Source: Actinomycetes bacterium (GTDB lineage Bacteria > Actinomycetota > Actinomycetes > Actinomycetales > Cellulomonadaceae). Taken from it: 62,274 nt of DNA. The first letter of the stretch is position 1. The number at the start of each line of letters is the position of its first letter. Made by a program: the position numbers and the translations under genes. Shown here in pieces: positions 1-8,353 of this stretch. The stretch spans positions 1 through 62,274 of the forward strand of contig JAJYSG010000006.1 in NCBI GenBank assembly GCA_021793675.1. The letters are read 5' to 3'. The notes beneath the pieces are model-generated. The model saw nothing but the letters and a program-made list of their open reading frames with translations. It did not search any database and was not told the DNA's origin.

Positions 1-418
1 ATCTGGCCGGCGCCGGGACCGGGAACACCGGCTCGTCGGCGAGCACGCTCTCGACGCGGGCCACCGCGTCGTCGATCGCGACGTCCGCCTCGCCGCCGGT
101 CGCCTCGATCGCACGCAGCAGGTCACGCACCCGGTCGACGACGGCGAGCAGCGCGTCGGTCGTCGGACCGTCCATGGCGCGCCGGCCGTCGCGCAGCTCG
201 GCCAGCAGGTTCTCCCCGGCGTGCGCCAGACGCTCGAGACGCCCGAACGCGAGGAAGCCGCTGGTGCCCTTGATCGTGTGGATGGTCCGGAAGACGCTGC
301 TCAGCAGCGCACGATCCCCCGGCGCGCCCTCGAGCGCGACGAGGTCGCGGTCCAGCTGGTCGAGGTTCTCGTCGCTCTCGACCAGGAACTCGCGGACGAT
401 GTCGTCGACGTCCTCCAT
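1..418 (-). CDS. cheA: Chemotaxis histidine kinase CheA, N-terminal Hpt part (cut by window edge)
   Basis: Only the first 139 codons are inside the window. They encode an Hpt domain with the phosphorylated-histidine motif TIHTIKGTSGFL (His47), followed by the helix that contains LAHAGENLL. In the family, CheA autophosphorylates from its kinase domain and passes phosphate from this histidine to CheY, which binds the flagellar switch. The ATG is preceded by a good ribosome site (GGGAGG). A sigma-28-type promoter lies 45 bases upstream, after the end of csrA, so cheA probably starts its own chemotaxis operon that runs off the left edge. The kinase, dimerisation and CheW-like domains are not visible. 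Confidence 0.93.
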   Translation of the reverse strand, partial: MEDVDDIVREFLVESDENLDQLDRDLVALEGAPGDRALLSSVFRTIHTIKGTSGFLAFGRLERLAHAGENLLAELRDGRRAMDGPTTDALLAVVDRVRDLLRAIEATGGEADVAIDDAVARVESVLADEPVFPVPAPAR

Positions 419-436
419 GCGGAACCTCCCGGCGTG

Positions 437-453
437 GCCGCTCCGATGGCGGC
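437..453 (-). promoter_or_regulatory. GGA-loop hairpin in the cheA leader (possible CsrA site)
   Basis: On the transcript strand GCCGC and GCGGC form a five-base-pair stem around the loop CAUCGGA, so GGA is single-stranded. A second GGA lies in the ribosome site just downstream. CsrA proteins bind GGA in hairpin loops near ribosome sites, and csrA is the adjacent gene. GGA is common in GC-rich DNA, so this is a suggestion only. Confidence 0.35.
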
Positions 454-462
454 TCGCCGGGC

Positions 463-489
463 CCATCGGCCGCGCGCGGGCGTTCCTGA
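463..489 (-). promoter_or_regulatory. Sigma-28-type promoter of cheA
   Basis: The transcript strand reads TCAG, 15 bases, then GCCGATGG. This is the sigma-28 layout TAAA-N15-GCCGATAA with an actinobacterial -35. The same pattern occurs at six other flagellar promoters in this window. The predicted start is near base 455, giving a leader of about 37 bases. Confidence 0.7.
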
Positions 490-509
490 GGACTCGAACG
501 GGTGGTGGG

Positions 510-782
510 TCAGTCCTGGGACGGCGTCGAGGCCGGCTCGTCGCCGGTCGCCGGGGGCCCGGTGAGCAGCTGCCGCAACGCGGTGGCGGTGCCCTCGTCG
601 GCCGCGGCGGCCTCGGCGTTCGCGGATCGCACCGCGTCCAGCACCTCGGCGCGGTGGATCCGCACGGACCGCGGGGCGTCGATGCCGAGCCGCACGCCGT
701 CGCCGCGCACCTCGATCACGGTGAGCACGATGTCGCCGCCGATGACCAGCTGCTCCCCGACGCGACGACTGAGCACGAGCAT
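510..782 (-). CDS. csrA: Carbon storage / translational regulator CsrA
   Basis: This 90-residue protein starts MLVLSRRVGEQLVIG and contains VRLGIDAPRSVRIHR, both diagnostic of CsrA. It has a charged, alanine-rich tail of about 30 residues beyond the usual 60-residue core. CsrA is a dimeric RNA-binding protein that blocks translation by binding GGA motifs in leaders. In other bacteria with FliW it represses flagellin synthesis until FliW sequesters it. Here csrA follows flhF at the end of the fliM-flhF operon, fliW is in the same locus, and GGA hairpins occur in several flagellar leaders. The ATG start fits the family start exactly. Confidence 0.95.
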   Translation of the reverse strand: MLVLSRRVGEQLVIGGDIVLTVIEVRGDGVRLGIDAPRSVRIHRAEVLDAVRSANAEAAAADEGTATALRQLLTGPPATGDEPASTPSQD

Positions 783-849
783 GGTCCGGACAGTACAGCC
801 CCCGCCCGCGGGACCGCCGGTCCCGGCAACGTCGCGGTCGTCCGCGCGG

Positions 850-1968
850 TCAGGCGCGGTGCCGCAGCGCCGCGTCGACGCTCTGCCCGAGCACGCTCGC
901 CCACAGCGCGCGCGATGCGGGGATGCCGTCCGCCCACGCCACCGGCAGCCCCAGGCCGAGCACGGTGCCCGGGTCGGCCGTGTCCAGCAGCCCGAGCACC
1001 GCGAGGGCGTCCGGACGCCGCGCGCCACCCACCTGCTCCAGCCACCGGGCCGCGTCGGCCGCCTTGGTGCGGGCGTCCACGACGGCCCACACCGCGTCCG
1101 GCTGCGCGGCCGCGACCAGCCCGGACGCCAGCAGCCGGCCGGTCGGGTCGTCCGTGACGCCGACGACGAGGACCCATGGGTGCGGCGCCTGGCCGCTGCG
1201 GACCCGCCAGCGGACCACCGCGGCACCCGACGTCAGGCCCTCGTCGCCGGCCGCCACGACGGCGCCCTCCGGCAGGTCCCAGCGGAGCCGCAGCAGCCCG
1301 GCGGTGGCGGTCGCGGCCTGCGGCGGGCCGACCACGACGAGCACCTGTCCCGGCTGGCGCGGGGCGTCCGGTGGCTGCGGGATGCGCTCGAGCACCTCGG
1401 CGACCGAGCCGGCGCGGTCGAGCAGCTCCGCCGGCACGCCCGCGGCGAGCAGCGCGACCGCGGACCGGCCCCAGGAGGGCTCGGCGCCGGGCGGGTCGGA
1501 CGCCGGCACGACGACGGCGGACCGCGACGCGGGCGAGGTGCCGGGCGCCCCGGTGCCGGGCGTCGCGGTGAGCGCGCCGGCGACGTCGCCCCGGCAATCC
1601 GGTGCGGCCGGCCGGGCGGCGGCGTCGCCCGCGAGCGCCCGGACGCCTTCGAGCACCGCGGCGAACCGGGCGCCCGCCGTCGAGACCGCAGGCTCCGGGA
1701 CGCCCCGCCCGGACGCCTCCGCGCGGTCCGCCGCGTCCATGAGGGCCTCGAGCGGGTCCGCCGCCGGGATCGTCGTCCGGGACGGTGCGCGTGGCCGGTC
1801 GGGCACCTCGACCGTCAGCTCGTAGTGCTCCCGCGCGAAGAACCCCGCCACCCCGCCGTGGCGCACCCGCTCGGCCCGCACGATCGTCGCGCGGGGGCCG
1901 AGCTCCTCGCGCACCCGGCTCATCAGCTCGGGCAGGTCCTCACCCTCGAGCAGCAACAGCTCGGGCAC
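850..1968 (-). CDS. flhF: FlhF-like protein with a degenerate GTPase domain
   Basis: The gene starts 28 bases inside the end of flhA, the usual place for flhF. The first 60 residues (MPELLLLEGEDLPELMSRV... with EELGPRATIV) match the FlhF N-terminal segment. A low-complexity linker follows, then a C-terminal alpha/beta domain. True FlhF is an SRP-type GTPase that helps place flagella, but here the P-loop position reads VVVGPPQAATATAG and has no GK(S/T). The other GTPase motifs are also unrecognisable. It is therefore probably a non-hydrolysing relative, possibly structural or regulatory. The family assignment rests on synteny and the N-terminus. Length is 372 residues. Confidence 0.7.
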   Translation of the reverse strand: MPELLLLEGEDLPELMSRVREELGPRATIVRAERVRHGGVAGFFAREHYELTVEVPDRPRAPSRTTIPAADPLEALMDAADRAEASGRGVPEPAVSTAGARFAAVLEGVRALAGDAAARPAAPDCRGDVAGALTATPGTGAPGTSPASRSAVVVPASDPPGAEPSWGRSAVALLAAGVPAELLDRAGSVAEVLERIPQPPDAPRQPGQVLVVVGPPQAATATAGLLRLRWDLPEGAVVAAGDEGLTSGAAVVRWRVRSGQAPHPWVLVVGVTDDPTGRLLASGLVAAAQPDAVWAVVDARTKAADAARWLEQVGGARRPDALAVLGLLDTADPGTVLGLGLPVAWADGIPASRALWASVLGQSVDAALRHRA

Positions 1969-4000
1969 CGCCGATCACCCCCGACGTCACGATGGTGGCC
2001 CCGGCGTCCGCGATCTCCGGGTACGAGATCACCGGCAGCCGCGGCAGGCCGAGCGCGACGAGCCGGCGCAGCGCCGGCCGGATCGCCGGTGCGCACACCA
2101 GCACCACGGTGTGCCCGTCGGCCTCGGCCCGGGTGACCCCCTCGCGCAGGTCCGCGAGCAGCCGGTCGACGACCACCGGGTCGAGGGACAGCTGTGTGCC
2201 CTGCTCGCGGGCCCGCAGCGACTCCGCGGCCTGCTGCTCGAGCATCGGGTCGAGCGTGAGCACCCGCAGCTGGCCGTCCTCCACGTGCGGCGCCAGCAGC
2301 GCCGGGCCGAGCGCGGCGCGGGCGGCCTCCACGAGCCCCTCGGGGTCGGTGGACACCCGCGCGCGCAGCGACAGCGCCTCGTAGATCCGGGACAGGTCGC
2401 GGATCGCCACACCCTCGGCCAGCAGCCCCTGCAGCACGCGCTGCACCTCGCCGAGCGACAGCAGCGACGGGACGAGCTCCTCGACCACCGAGGGGTTCGC
2501 CCGCTTGACGGCCTCGGTGAGCAGCCGCACGTCCTCGCGGCCGAGCAGCCGGGCCGCGTGCTGCGCCACCAGCGCGCCCAGGTGGGTGACCAGGACGGAG
2601 ACGCGGTCGACGACGGTGGCGCCGGACATCTCGGCGGCATGCCGCAGCTCGGCGGGCACCCACCGTCCCGGCAGCCCGAACACCGGCTCGTTGACCGGCG
2701 TGCCGGGCAGCCCGGACAGGTCGTCGCCGAGCGCGAGCACCTGGCCGCGCGGCGCCTGACCGCGGCCCACCTCGACACCGGCGATCCGCACCACGTACGT
2801 GGCGCGCGGCAGGTCGACCGAGTCGCGCGTGCGCACCGGCGGCACGACGATGCCCAGCTCCATCGCGGTCTTGCGCCGCAGCGACCGGACCCGTCCCAGC
2901 AGGTCCTCCTCCGGCCCGGTGCCGACGAGGTCGACCAGGTCGGGCGCCAGCAGGATCTCCAGCGTCGGGACGCGCATCTGCTCGATGAGCTGGTCCGGGG
3001 TGTCCGGCGCCGGTTCGGGGGGCGCCGCCTTCGCCGTGCCGGCCGTGGCCGCCTCCGCCGCGCGGCGGGCGGTCACCCGCTGCGCCACCAGCAGCAGCGC
3101 GGCGCCGACCAGGATGAACGGCAGCTTCGGCATGCCCGGCAGCAGCGCCAGGCCGATGACGCCGGAGCCGGCGATGCGCAGCGCGGTGACCGACTGCAGC
3201 AGCTGGTTGGCGGCGGCCGTGCCCATGTCGCCGTCGGCGCTCGCGCGCGTCACGACGATGCCGGTGGACACCGACAGCAGCAGCGCCGGGATCTGGGTGA
3301 CGAGGCCGTCGCCCACGGACAGCAGGCTGAACCGCTGCAGCGACTCGCCCGCGGTCATCTTCATCTGGAGCATGCCGATGACGAAGCCGCCGGCGAGGTT
3401 GATGACCGTGATGATGATGCCGGCGATGGCGTCGCCCTTGACGAACTTGGACCCGCCGTCCATGGCCCCGTAGAAGTCGGCCTCGGCCGCGACGTCCTGC
3501 CGACGGCGGCGCGCGGTGTCCTCGTCGATGAGACCGGAGTTGAGGTCGGCGTCGATCGCCATCTGCTTGCCGGGCATCGCGTCGAGCGTGAACCGGGCGC
3601 CGACCTCGGCGACGCGGCCGGCGCCGTTGGTGATGACCACGAACTGGATGACCACGAGGATGAGGAAGATCACCAGGCCGATGACCAGCGAGCCGCCCAC
3701 CACGAAGTGGCCGAACGCGTCGATGACGTGACCGGCGTAGCCGTCCCGCAGCACGAGCCGTGTCGAGGCGACGTTGAGCCCCAGCCGGAACAGCGTGAAC
3801 ACCAGGATGAGCGACGGGAACACCGAGAAGTCCAGCGGCCGGCGGACGTACATGCTGGTCAGCAGGATGACCAGCGAGGCCGTGATGTTCACCGCGATGA
3901 GCAGGTCGAGCAGCGCCGCGGGCAGCGGCACGACGAGCAGCAGCACGATGCCGACGACGCCGATCGGCACCGCCATCGCGGAGATGTCCTTGTTCTTCAC
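1940..4000 (-). CDS. flhA: Flagellar type III export gate protein FlhA
   Basis: FlhA forms the nonameric ring of the flagellar export gate. At 686 residues it is full length. The N-terminal third has about eight membrane helices starting at AVPIGVVGIVLLLVVPLP. The FHIPEP-type signature follows (ALDAMPGKQMAIDADLNSG, then DFYGAMDGGSKFVKGD), and then the large cytoplasmic domain. I chose the GTG at 3998-4000. It overlaps the flhB stop by four bases and has an AAGGAGA ribosome site. The next in-frame ATG is seven codons inside. The gene belongs to the fliM-csrA operon. Confidence 0.96.
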   Translation of the reverse strand: MKNKDISAMAVPIGVVGIVLLLVVPLPAALLDLLIAVNITASLVILLTSMYVRRPLDFSVFPSLILVFTLFRLGLNVASTRLVLRDGYAGHVIDAFGHFVVGGSLVIGLVIFLILVVIQFVVITNGAGRVAEVGARFTLDAMPGKQMAIDADLNSGLIDEDTARRRRQDVAAEADFYGAMDGGSKFVKGDAIAGIIITVINLAGGFVIGMLQMKMTAGESLQRFSLLSVGDGLVTQIPALLLSVSTGIVVTRASADGDMGTAAANQLLQSVTALRIAGSGVIGLALLPGMPKLPFILVGAALLLVAQRVTARRAAEAATAGTAKAAPPEPAPDTPDQLIEQMRVPTLEILLAPDLVDLVGTGPEEDLLGRVRSLRRKTAMELGIVVPPVRTRDSVDLPRATYVVRIAGVEVGRGQAPRGQVLALGDDLSGLPGTPVNEPVFGLPGRWVPAELRHAAEMSGATVVDRVSVLVTHLGALVAQHAARLLGREDVRLLTEAVKRANPSVVEELVPSLLSLGEVQRVLQGLLAEGVAIRDLSRIYEALSLRARVSTDPEGLVEAARAALGPALLAPHVEDGQLRVLTLDPMLEQQAAESLRAREQGTQLSLDPVVVDRLLADLREGVTRAEADGHTVVLVCAPAIRPALRRLVALGLPRLPVISYPEIADAGATIVTSGVIGGARAVAARG

Positions 4001-5187
4001 GGGGTCTCCTTCGCGGCCGGGGTGCGGGCCGGACGACGGGTGCGGGCGGCCGCCCGGGCGGCGGCCCGCCCGGCGGCGCGGTGGTCGGTGGTGTCGCCGG
4101 CCGGCAGCGCGGAGCCGCCGGGGACGCGGTGCTGGCCGGCGGCCGCGCCACGCCGCCGCAGCGCCATGACGAACGCGAGCACGCGGGCCACCGCGGTGAA
4201 CAGGTACTCGGGGATCTCGCTGCCGACCTCGCACGCGGCGTGCAGCGCGCGCGCCAGCGGCACGTCCTCGACGAGCGGCACGTGGTGCTCGGCGGCGCGC
4301 GCCCGGATGGTCGCGGCCAGCGCGCCGGCGCCCTTGGCCACCACGCGCGGCGCGCCCCGGCCGGGCTCGTAGCGCAGCGCCACCGCGACGTGGGTCGGGT
4401 TGACCAGCACGACGTCGGCCTCGGCGACCGCCGCCATCATGCGGTTGCGGGAGATCTGCTGCTGCCGGCCCCGGATCGCGGCCTTCACGTGCGGGTCGCC
4501 CTCGGAGCGCTTGTTCTCCTCCTTGACCTCGCGCAGCGTCATCCGGGTCTGCTTGCGGTTGCGCCGCAGCACCACCACGAGGTCGACCACGGACAGCAGC
4601 AGGCCGGCGACGATCCCGGTGCGCAGCAGGCTCGTCGCGCCGCCGCCCCCGACGGACAGCACCGCGGACAGCGGCAGCCGGCCGGACGCCAGCAGCGTCG
4701 GGGTCAGCCCGCGCACGGTGACGTACATCACCAGCCCCACGGCCGCGGTCTTGAGCAGCACCTTCGCGCCCTGCCACCACGCCTGCGCGCCGACCAGCCG
4801 GCGGACCCCGGTCAGCGGGTTGAACTGCTGCGGCTGCGGCTTGAACGAGCGCAGGTGCACGCCGCCCTGCGCGGCGGCGACCGCGACGACGGCCACCACG
4901 GTGACGGCGAACATCGGCAGCATCGCCGACAGCCCCGCGCGCAGGGCGTCGAACAGCACCCGCACCGCGGCCGCCGGGTCCGGCCGGCGCGCCAGGTCGG
5001 CGAGCGCGGCGAGGGGCGCGGTGGCGCCCTGCCGGGCCCGCGCGGCCACCGCCGGCAGCGTGAGCGCCGCGGCACCCAGCCCCACCCATGCCTGCAGGTC
5101 CTGCGACCGGCCGAGGCGGCCCTGACGGCGGACGTCCTTGAGTCGGCGGTCGGAGGCCTTGAACGTCCGTTCCTGCGCGTCGCTCAC
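3997..5187 (-). CDS. flhB: Flagellar export switch protein FlhB
   Basis: FlhB controls the switch of the export apparatus from rod/hook to filament substrates by cleaving itself in an NPTH loop. The motif is present at residues 263-266 (VVLVNPTHVAVALRYEP). Four membrane segments precede it, and residues 1-30 have the typical basic start (ERTFKASDRRLKDVRRQGRLGRS). The tail of about 45 residues is alanine- and arginine-rich. The 396-residue product starts at a GTG that overlaps the fliR stop by four bases, and its own stop overlaps flhA by four bases, so translation is likely coupled. Confidence 0.96.
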   Translation of the reverse strand: MSDAQERTFKASDRRLKDVRRQGRLGRSQDLQAWVGLGAAALTLPAVAARARQGATAPLAALADLARRPDPAAAVRVLFDALRAGLSAMLPMFAVTVVAVVAVAAAQGGVHLRSFKPQPQQFNPLTGVRRLVGAQAWWQGAKVLLKTAAVGLVMYVTVRGLTPTLLASGRLPLSAVLSVGGGGATSLLRTGIVAGLLLSVVDLVVVLRRNRKQTRMTLREVKEENKRSEGDPHVKAAIRGRQQQISRNRMMAAVAEADVVLVNPTHVAVALRYEPGRGAPRVVAKGAGALAATIRARAAEHHVPLVEDVPLARALHAACEVGSEIPEYLFTAVARVLAFVMALRRRGAAAGQHRVPGGSALPAGDTTDHRAAGRAAARAAARTRRPARTPAAKETP

Positions 5188-5951
5188 GGTCCCACCCCCT
5201 GCATGGCGTGCGAGGCGCCGCGCACCAGCCCGGCGACGACGCCCGGCAGCGTGAGGACCGCCATCCCGCCCAGCGAGATGGTGAGCAGGATCTTGATCGG
5301 GAAGCCCATCGCGAAGGCGTTGAGCGCCGGCGCGACCCGCGTCAGCAGCCCGAGCCCGACGTCGGCGAGGAACAGCACGACCAGCAGGGGCCCGGCGATC
5401 TGCAGCGCGGCCACCACCATCCCGGTCAGCCCCTGGGCCGCGGTGTGCGCCAGCGCCGCGGCGTCCGGGGCGGTGCCCAGCGGCAGCGCGTCGAACGACC
5501 GCACCAGCCCGGCGAGCACCACCTGGTGCCCACCGGACACGACGAGCAGCGCGAGCGCGAGCCACTGGTACAGCCGCGAGAAGGTCGCGCCGTTCGTCAG
5601 CGACAGCGGGTCGAACGCGCTCGCCATCTGGAAGCCGCCGAACAGGTCGATGAAGCTGCCCGCCGACTCCACCGCGGCGAACACCAGGGCGACGAGGAAG
5701 CCCAGCGCGGCACCGACGACCGCCTGCAGCACGAGGTCGACGAGGAACGCGCCGGTGGCGTCGGGCGGCGCGGTCCCCAGCCGCGGCTGCACCGCCAGCG
5801 CCAGGCTCACCGCGAGCAGCGCCTTGACCTGGCCGGGGATCGCCTTGTGGGCGAACGGCGGCGCCAGGAACAGGAACGCCGCGATGCGCACGCCGGCGAG
5901 CATGGTCGTGGTGACCGCACCGAGCGGCAGCGTCACGGAGACCGGCCCCAC
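5184..5951 (-). CDS. fliR: Flagellar export gate protein FliR
   Basis: The 255-residue product has six or so hydrophobic segments and FliR features such as ESAGSFIDLFGGFQMASAFDP and LNAFAMGFPIKILLTISLGG. FliR forms the export channel core together with FliP and FliQ in the basal-body membrane patch. It starts with GTG three bases after the fliQ stop and overlaps flhB by four bases at its end. Confidence 0.95.
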   Translation of the reverse strand: MGPVSVTLPLGAVTTTMLAGVRIAAFLFLAPPFAHKAIPGQVKALLAVSLALAVQPRLGTAPPDATGAFLVDLVLQAVVGAALGFLVALVFAAVESAGSFIDLFGGFQMASAFDPLSLTNGATFSRLYQWLALALLVVSGGHQVVLAGLVRSFDALPLGTAPDAAALAHTAAQGLTGMVVAALQIAGPLLVVLFLADVGLGLLTRVAPALNAFAMGFPIKILLTISLGGMAVLTLPGVVAGLVRGASHAMQGVGP

Positions 5952-5954
5952 GGC

Positions 5955-6227
5955 TCAGCCCCCGAGGAGCGCGGGGATCCGCGCGTACAGGTCCGTGGTG
6001 AAGGAGATCAGCTCGCTGATCATCCAGTGCCCGCAGACGATGAGCGCCACGGCGGCGCCGACCGCCTTCGGCACGAAGCTCAGCGTCACCTCCTGGATCT
6101 GCGTCACCGACTGCACCAGGGAGACGACGAACCCGATGACGAGCGCGGTGACCAGCACCGGGGCGGCCAGCTTGGCGGCGAGGATGAGCGCCTGGACCGC
6201 GACGTCGAGGACGGCGTTGGTGTCCAT
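5955..6227 (-). CDS. fliQ: Flagellar export gate protein FliQ
   Basis: At 90 residues this matches the usual FliQ length. It has two membrane helices (residues about 16-40 and 55-75) and the family stretch SLVQSVTQIQEVTLSFVPK. FliQ wraps around the FliP/FliR channel in the export gate. Its ATG shares one base with the fliP stop (TGATG), and fliR follows after three bases, as in most fliPQR clusters. Confidence 0.96.
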   Translation of the reverse strand: MDTNAVLDVAVQALILAAKLAAPVLVTALVIGFVVSLVQSVTQIQEVTLSFVPKAVGAAVALIVCGHWMISELISFTTDLYARIPALLGG

Positions 6228-7153
6228 CAGCCCGCCCCGGTGTAGGAGCCGACGAGCGCCGTGATGACCAGTCCCCAGCCGTCGACCAGCACGAACAGCA
6301 GGATCTTGAACGGCAGGGACACCATGACGGGCGGCAGCATCATCATGCCCATCGCCATGAGGCTCGAGGAGACCACGAGGTCGACCACGAGGAACGGCAC
6401 GAAGATGACGAAGCCCATGATGAACGCCGAGCGCAGCTCGCTGAGGATGAACGCCGGCACGAGCGTGGTGAACGGGGTGGCGGCCGGCGTGGCGGGGTTC
6501 TCCTGGCCGCCGGCCCGGGTGATGAGCGCGATGTCCTGCTCGCGGGTGTGCGCCAGCATGAAGTCCTCGACCGGCACCCGCCCCGCGTCCACCGCCTGGC
6601 TGAACGTCACGTGCCCGTCCAGGTAGGGCTGCACCGCGTCGTCCTTGACGTGCGAGATCACCGGCGCCATGACGAACAGCGAGAGGAACAGCGCCAGTCC
6701 GGCGAGCACCTGGTTGGGCGGCACCGACTGCAGGCCCAGGGCGTTCCGGGTGAGCGACAGGACGACGAAGATCTTGGTGAAGCTCGTCGTCATGATGAGG
6801 GCCGCCGGGGCCACCGACAGCAGCGTGATGACCAGCAGCACGACGATCGACGAGCTGGGCGTGCCGTTGACGCCGTTGATGCTCACGGTGACGCCGCCGG
6901 ACGCGGGGCTCGCCGGCGCGGTGGGCGTGGCCGGCGTGGCCGGCACGGCCGGTGGGGTCGGCGCCGTGCGCACGGGCGCCGCGACGACGGACGCGGCCGG
7001 CACGGTGCCGTCGGCGGTGGCCGGCGCCGCCGACGCGCTGCCGGCGCCGAGTAGCAGCCACACGGCGGCGAGGACGACGACGAGGAGGGCGGGACGCCCG
7101 GCACGCTTCGTTCCGCGGGTACCCGTGGCGGCGGGTGCCGCGAGCGCGTTCAC
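6227..7153 (-). CDS. fliP: Flagellar export gate protein FliP
   Basis: FliP pentamers form the export pore. The core shows MTTSFTKIFVVLSLTRNALG, PPNQVLAGLALFLSLFVMAPV and the C-terminal SLPFKILLFVLVDGWGL. The N-terminus is longer than usual for FliP. It has a signal-anchor (about residues 20-42, ending SASA) followed by a proline/alanine/threonine-rich stretch of about 45 residues before the core. The start is GTG at 7151-7153, ten bases after GGAGG. The length is 308 residues against about 250 in enterobacteria. Confidence 0.95.
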   Translation of the reverse strand: MNALAAPAATGTRGTKRAGRPALLVVVLAAVWLLLGAGSASAAPATADGTVPAASVVAAPVRTAPTPPAVPATPATPTAPASPASGGVTVSINGVNGTPSSSIVVLLVITLLSVAPAALIMTTSFTKIFVVLSLTRNALGLQSVPPNQVLAGLALFLSLFVMAPVISHVKDDAVQPYLDGHVTFSQAVDAGRVPVEDFMLAHTREQDIALITRAGGQENPATPAATPFTTLVPAFILSELRSAFIMGFVIFVPFLVVDLVVSSSLMAMGMMMLPPVMVSLPFKILLFVLVDGWGLVITALVGSYTGAG

Positions 7154-7160
7154 CGCACGC

Positions 7161-7640
7161 TCACCTCCGGACCGTCCGGTCCTGCCAGGCGCGGACCGTG
7201 GCGTGCCACGTCTGCGGTGACAGGACGGATCCGGCCAGCAGGCCGGGCCGGCGGTTGGCCGGTGTCCCGGCGGGCCCGGCCAGCCCTGGCTGGGCGGGGC
7301 CGCGTGGGGTCGGCACGCGTGGGGTCGGCACCTGCGGGGCGACCGCGGGCGTGGCCGATCGTGCGGCCGCCGGCTGCTGCGGCAGCGCCGGGACCGGCCG
7401 CAGCTCGGTGATGAGGTGCACACCGGCGTCGGCGAACCCGACGAGCAGCCGCCGGTCGCCGGCCGCGATGACGGCCACCCCGGCGTGCTTGGACAGCGCG
7501 TGGCGGTCGAGCACCCGCACGTCGGCCTCGCGGGAGGAGTCGTGGCCACGGCCGCCCAGGCGGCGCGCCAGGTACCAGACGAGCGCGACGACGACCGCGA
7601 GCGAGACGATCACCCGCAGCGCGACGACGAGCCCCTCCAT
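7161..7640 (-). CDS. fliO: Flagellar biosynthesis protein FliO
   Basis: The 159-residue product has a single N-terminal membrane helix (VVALRVIVSLAVVVALVWYLARR) and a small cytoplasmic domain with VLDRHALSKHAGVAVIAAGDRRLLVGF. This is the FliO pattern of a heme-oxygenase-unrelated, FliP-chaperoning membrane protein. The proline-rich C-terminal half is not conserved. It sits between fliN and fliP as expected, with a TGATG overlap to fliN. Confidence 0.85.
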   Translation of the reverse strand: MEGLVVALRVIVSLAVVVALVWYLARRLGGRGHDSSREADVRVLDRHALSKHAGVAVIAAGDRRLLVGFADAGVHLITELRPVPALPQQPAAARSATPAVAPQVPTPRVPTPRGPAQPGLAGPAGTPANRRPGLLAGSVLSPQTWHATVRAWQDRTVRR

Positions 7641-8353
7641 CAGGCCTCGCCCTCCTGGCCCGAGACGATCTGCGTGATCCGCACGCCGTAGTCCTCGTCG
7701 ACGACGACGACCTCGCCGCGCGCGATGAGCCGGCCGTTGACGAGGATGTCGGCCGGCGAGCTGGCCGCCCGGTCCAGCTCGAGGACCGCGCCGGGCGCCA
7801 GGTCGAGCACCTCGCGCAGCGGCAGCCGGGCCCGTCCGAGCTCGACCGTCAGGGTCATCTCGACGTCGTAGAGCACCCGCATGGTGGTGCGCTGCGTGGG
7901 CACCCGACCGGCCGTGGCGGCCGGCACATGGGTCGCGGCGACGCGCACACCGAACCAGGCCACGGTCACGCCCTCGGCCTGCAGCGCGTACACCGTCATG
8001 TCGCCGGCCAGCGCGCTCTCGGCACTCTCGGTGCGCACCGCGTCCACCGTCGCCGATCCCAGCTCCGCGGCCGCCGCGTCCAGCGCCGGGCGCAGCGCGT
8101 CGGCGACCGCCACCGGCGTCCCGGCGGCGACGCCGGCCTGCGTCAGCTCGGCGACGACCGCCTCGGCGACGAGCGCGAACGTCGCGCTCGGGCTGCCCAG
8201 GCAGGAGGCGACCACGGCGAGCGCCGCGGGCGCCGGCCGCTCGTCGTCGGCCGCCGGCACCGCGGTGAGCGGCAGCGGCGCGGGCACCCGTGCCGCGACG
8301 GCATCGGCGAGCGTCTGCGTGTCCACCGTGACGGACAGGGCGGAACGGGTCAT
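7640..8353 (-). CDS. fliN: Flagellar motor switch protein FliN, with long N-terminal extension
   Basis: The last 80 residues are a SpoA/FliN domain (DVEMTLTVELGRARLPLREVLDLAPGAVLELDR, then VNGRLIARGEVVVVDEDYGVRITQ). FliN forms the bottom of the C-ring and takes part in rotation switching. Classical FliN is about 100-140 residues, but this one has 237. Residues 35-140 form an extra domain that recalls the CheC-like part of FliY (two alpha/beta repeats), although no CheC phosphatase motif is evident to me. The ATG overlaps the fliM stop by four bases. Confidence 0.9.
   Translation of the reverse strand: MTRSALSVTVDTQTLADAVAARVPAPLPLTAVPAADDERPAPAALAVVASCLGSPSATFALVAEAVVAELTQAGVAAGTPVAVADALRPALDAAAAELGSATVDAVRTESAESALAGDMTVYALQAEGVTVAWFGVRVAATHVPAATAGRVPTQRTTMRVLYDVEMTLTVELGRARLPLREVLDLAPGAVLELDRAASSPADILVNGRLIARGEVVVVDEDYGVRITQIVSGQEGEA

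Noticed and set aside
1923-4372. Long open frames on both strands overlapping flhA
   Set aside because: Both are shadows of flhA in other frames, with repetitive arginine/alanine composition.
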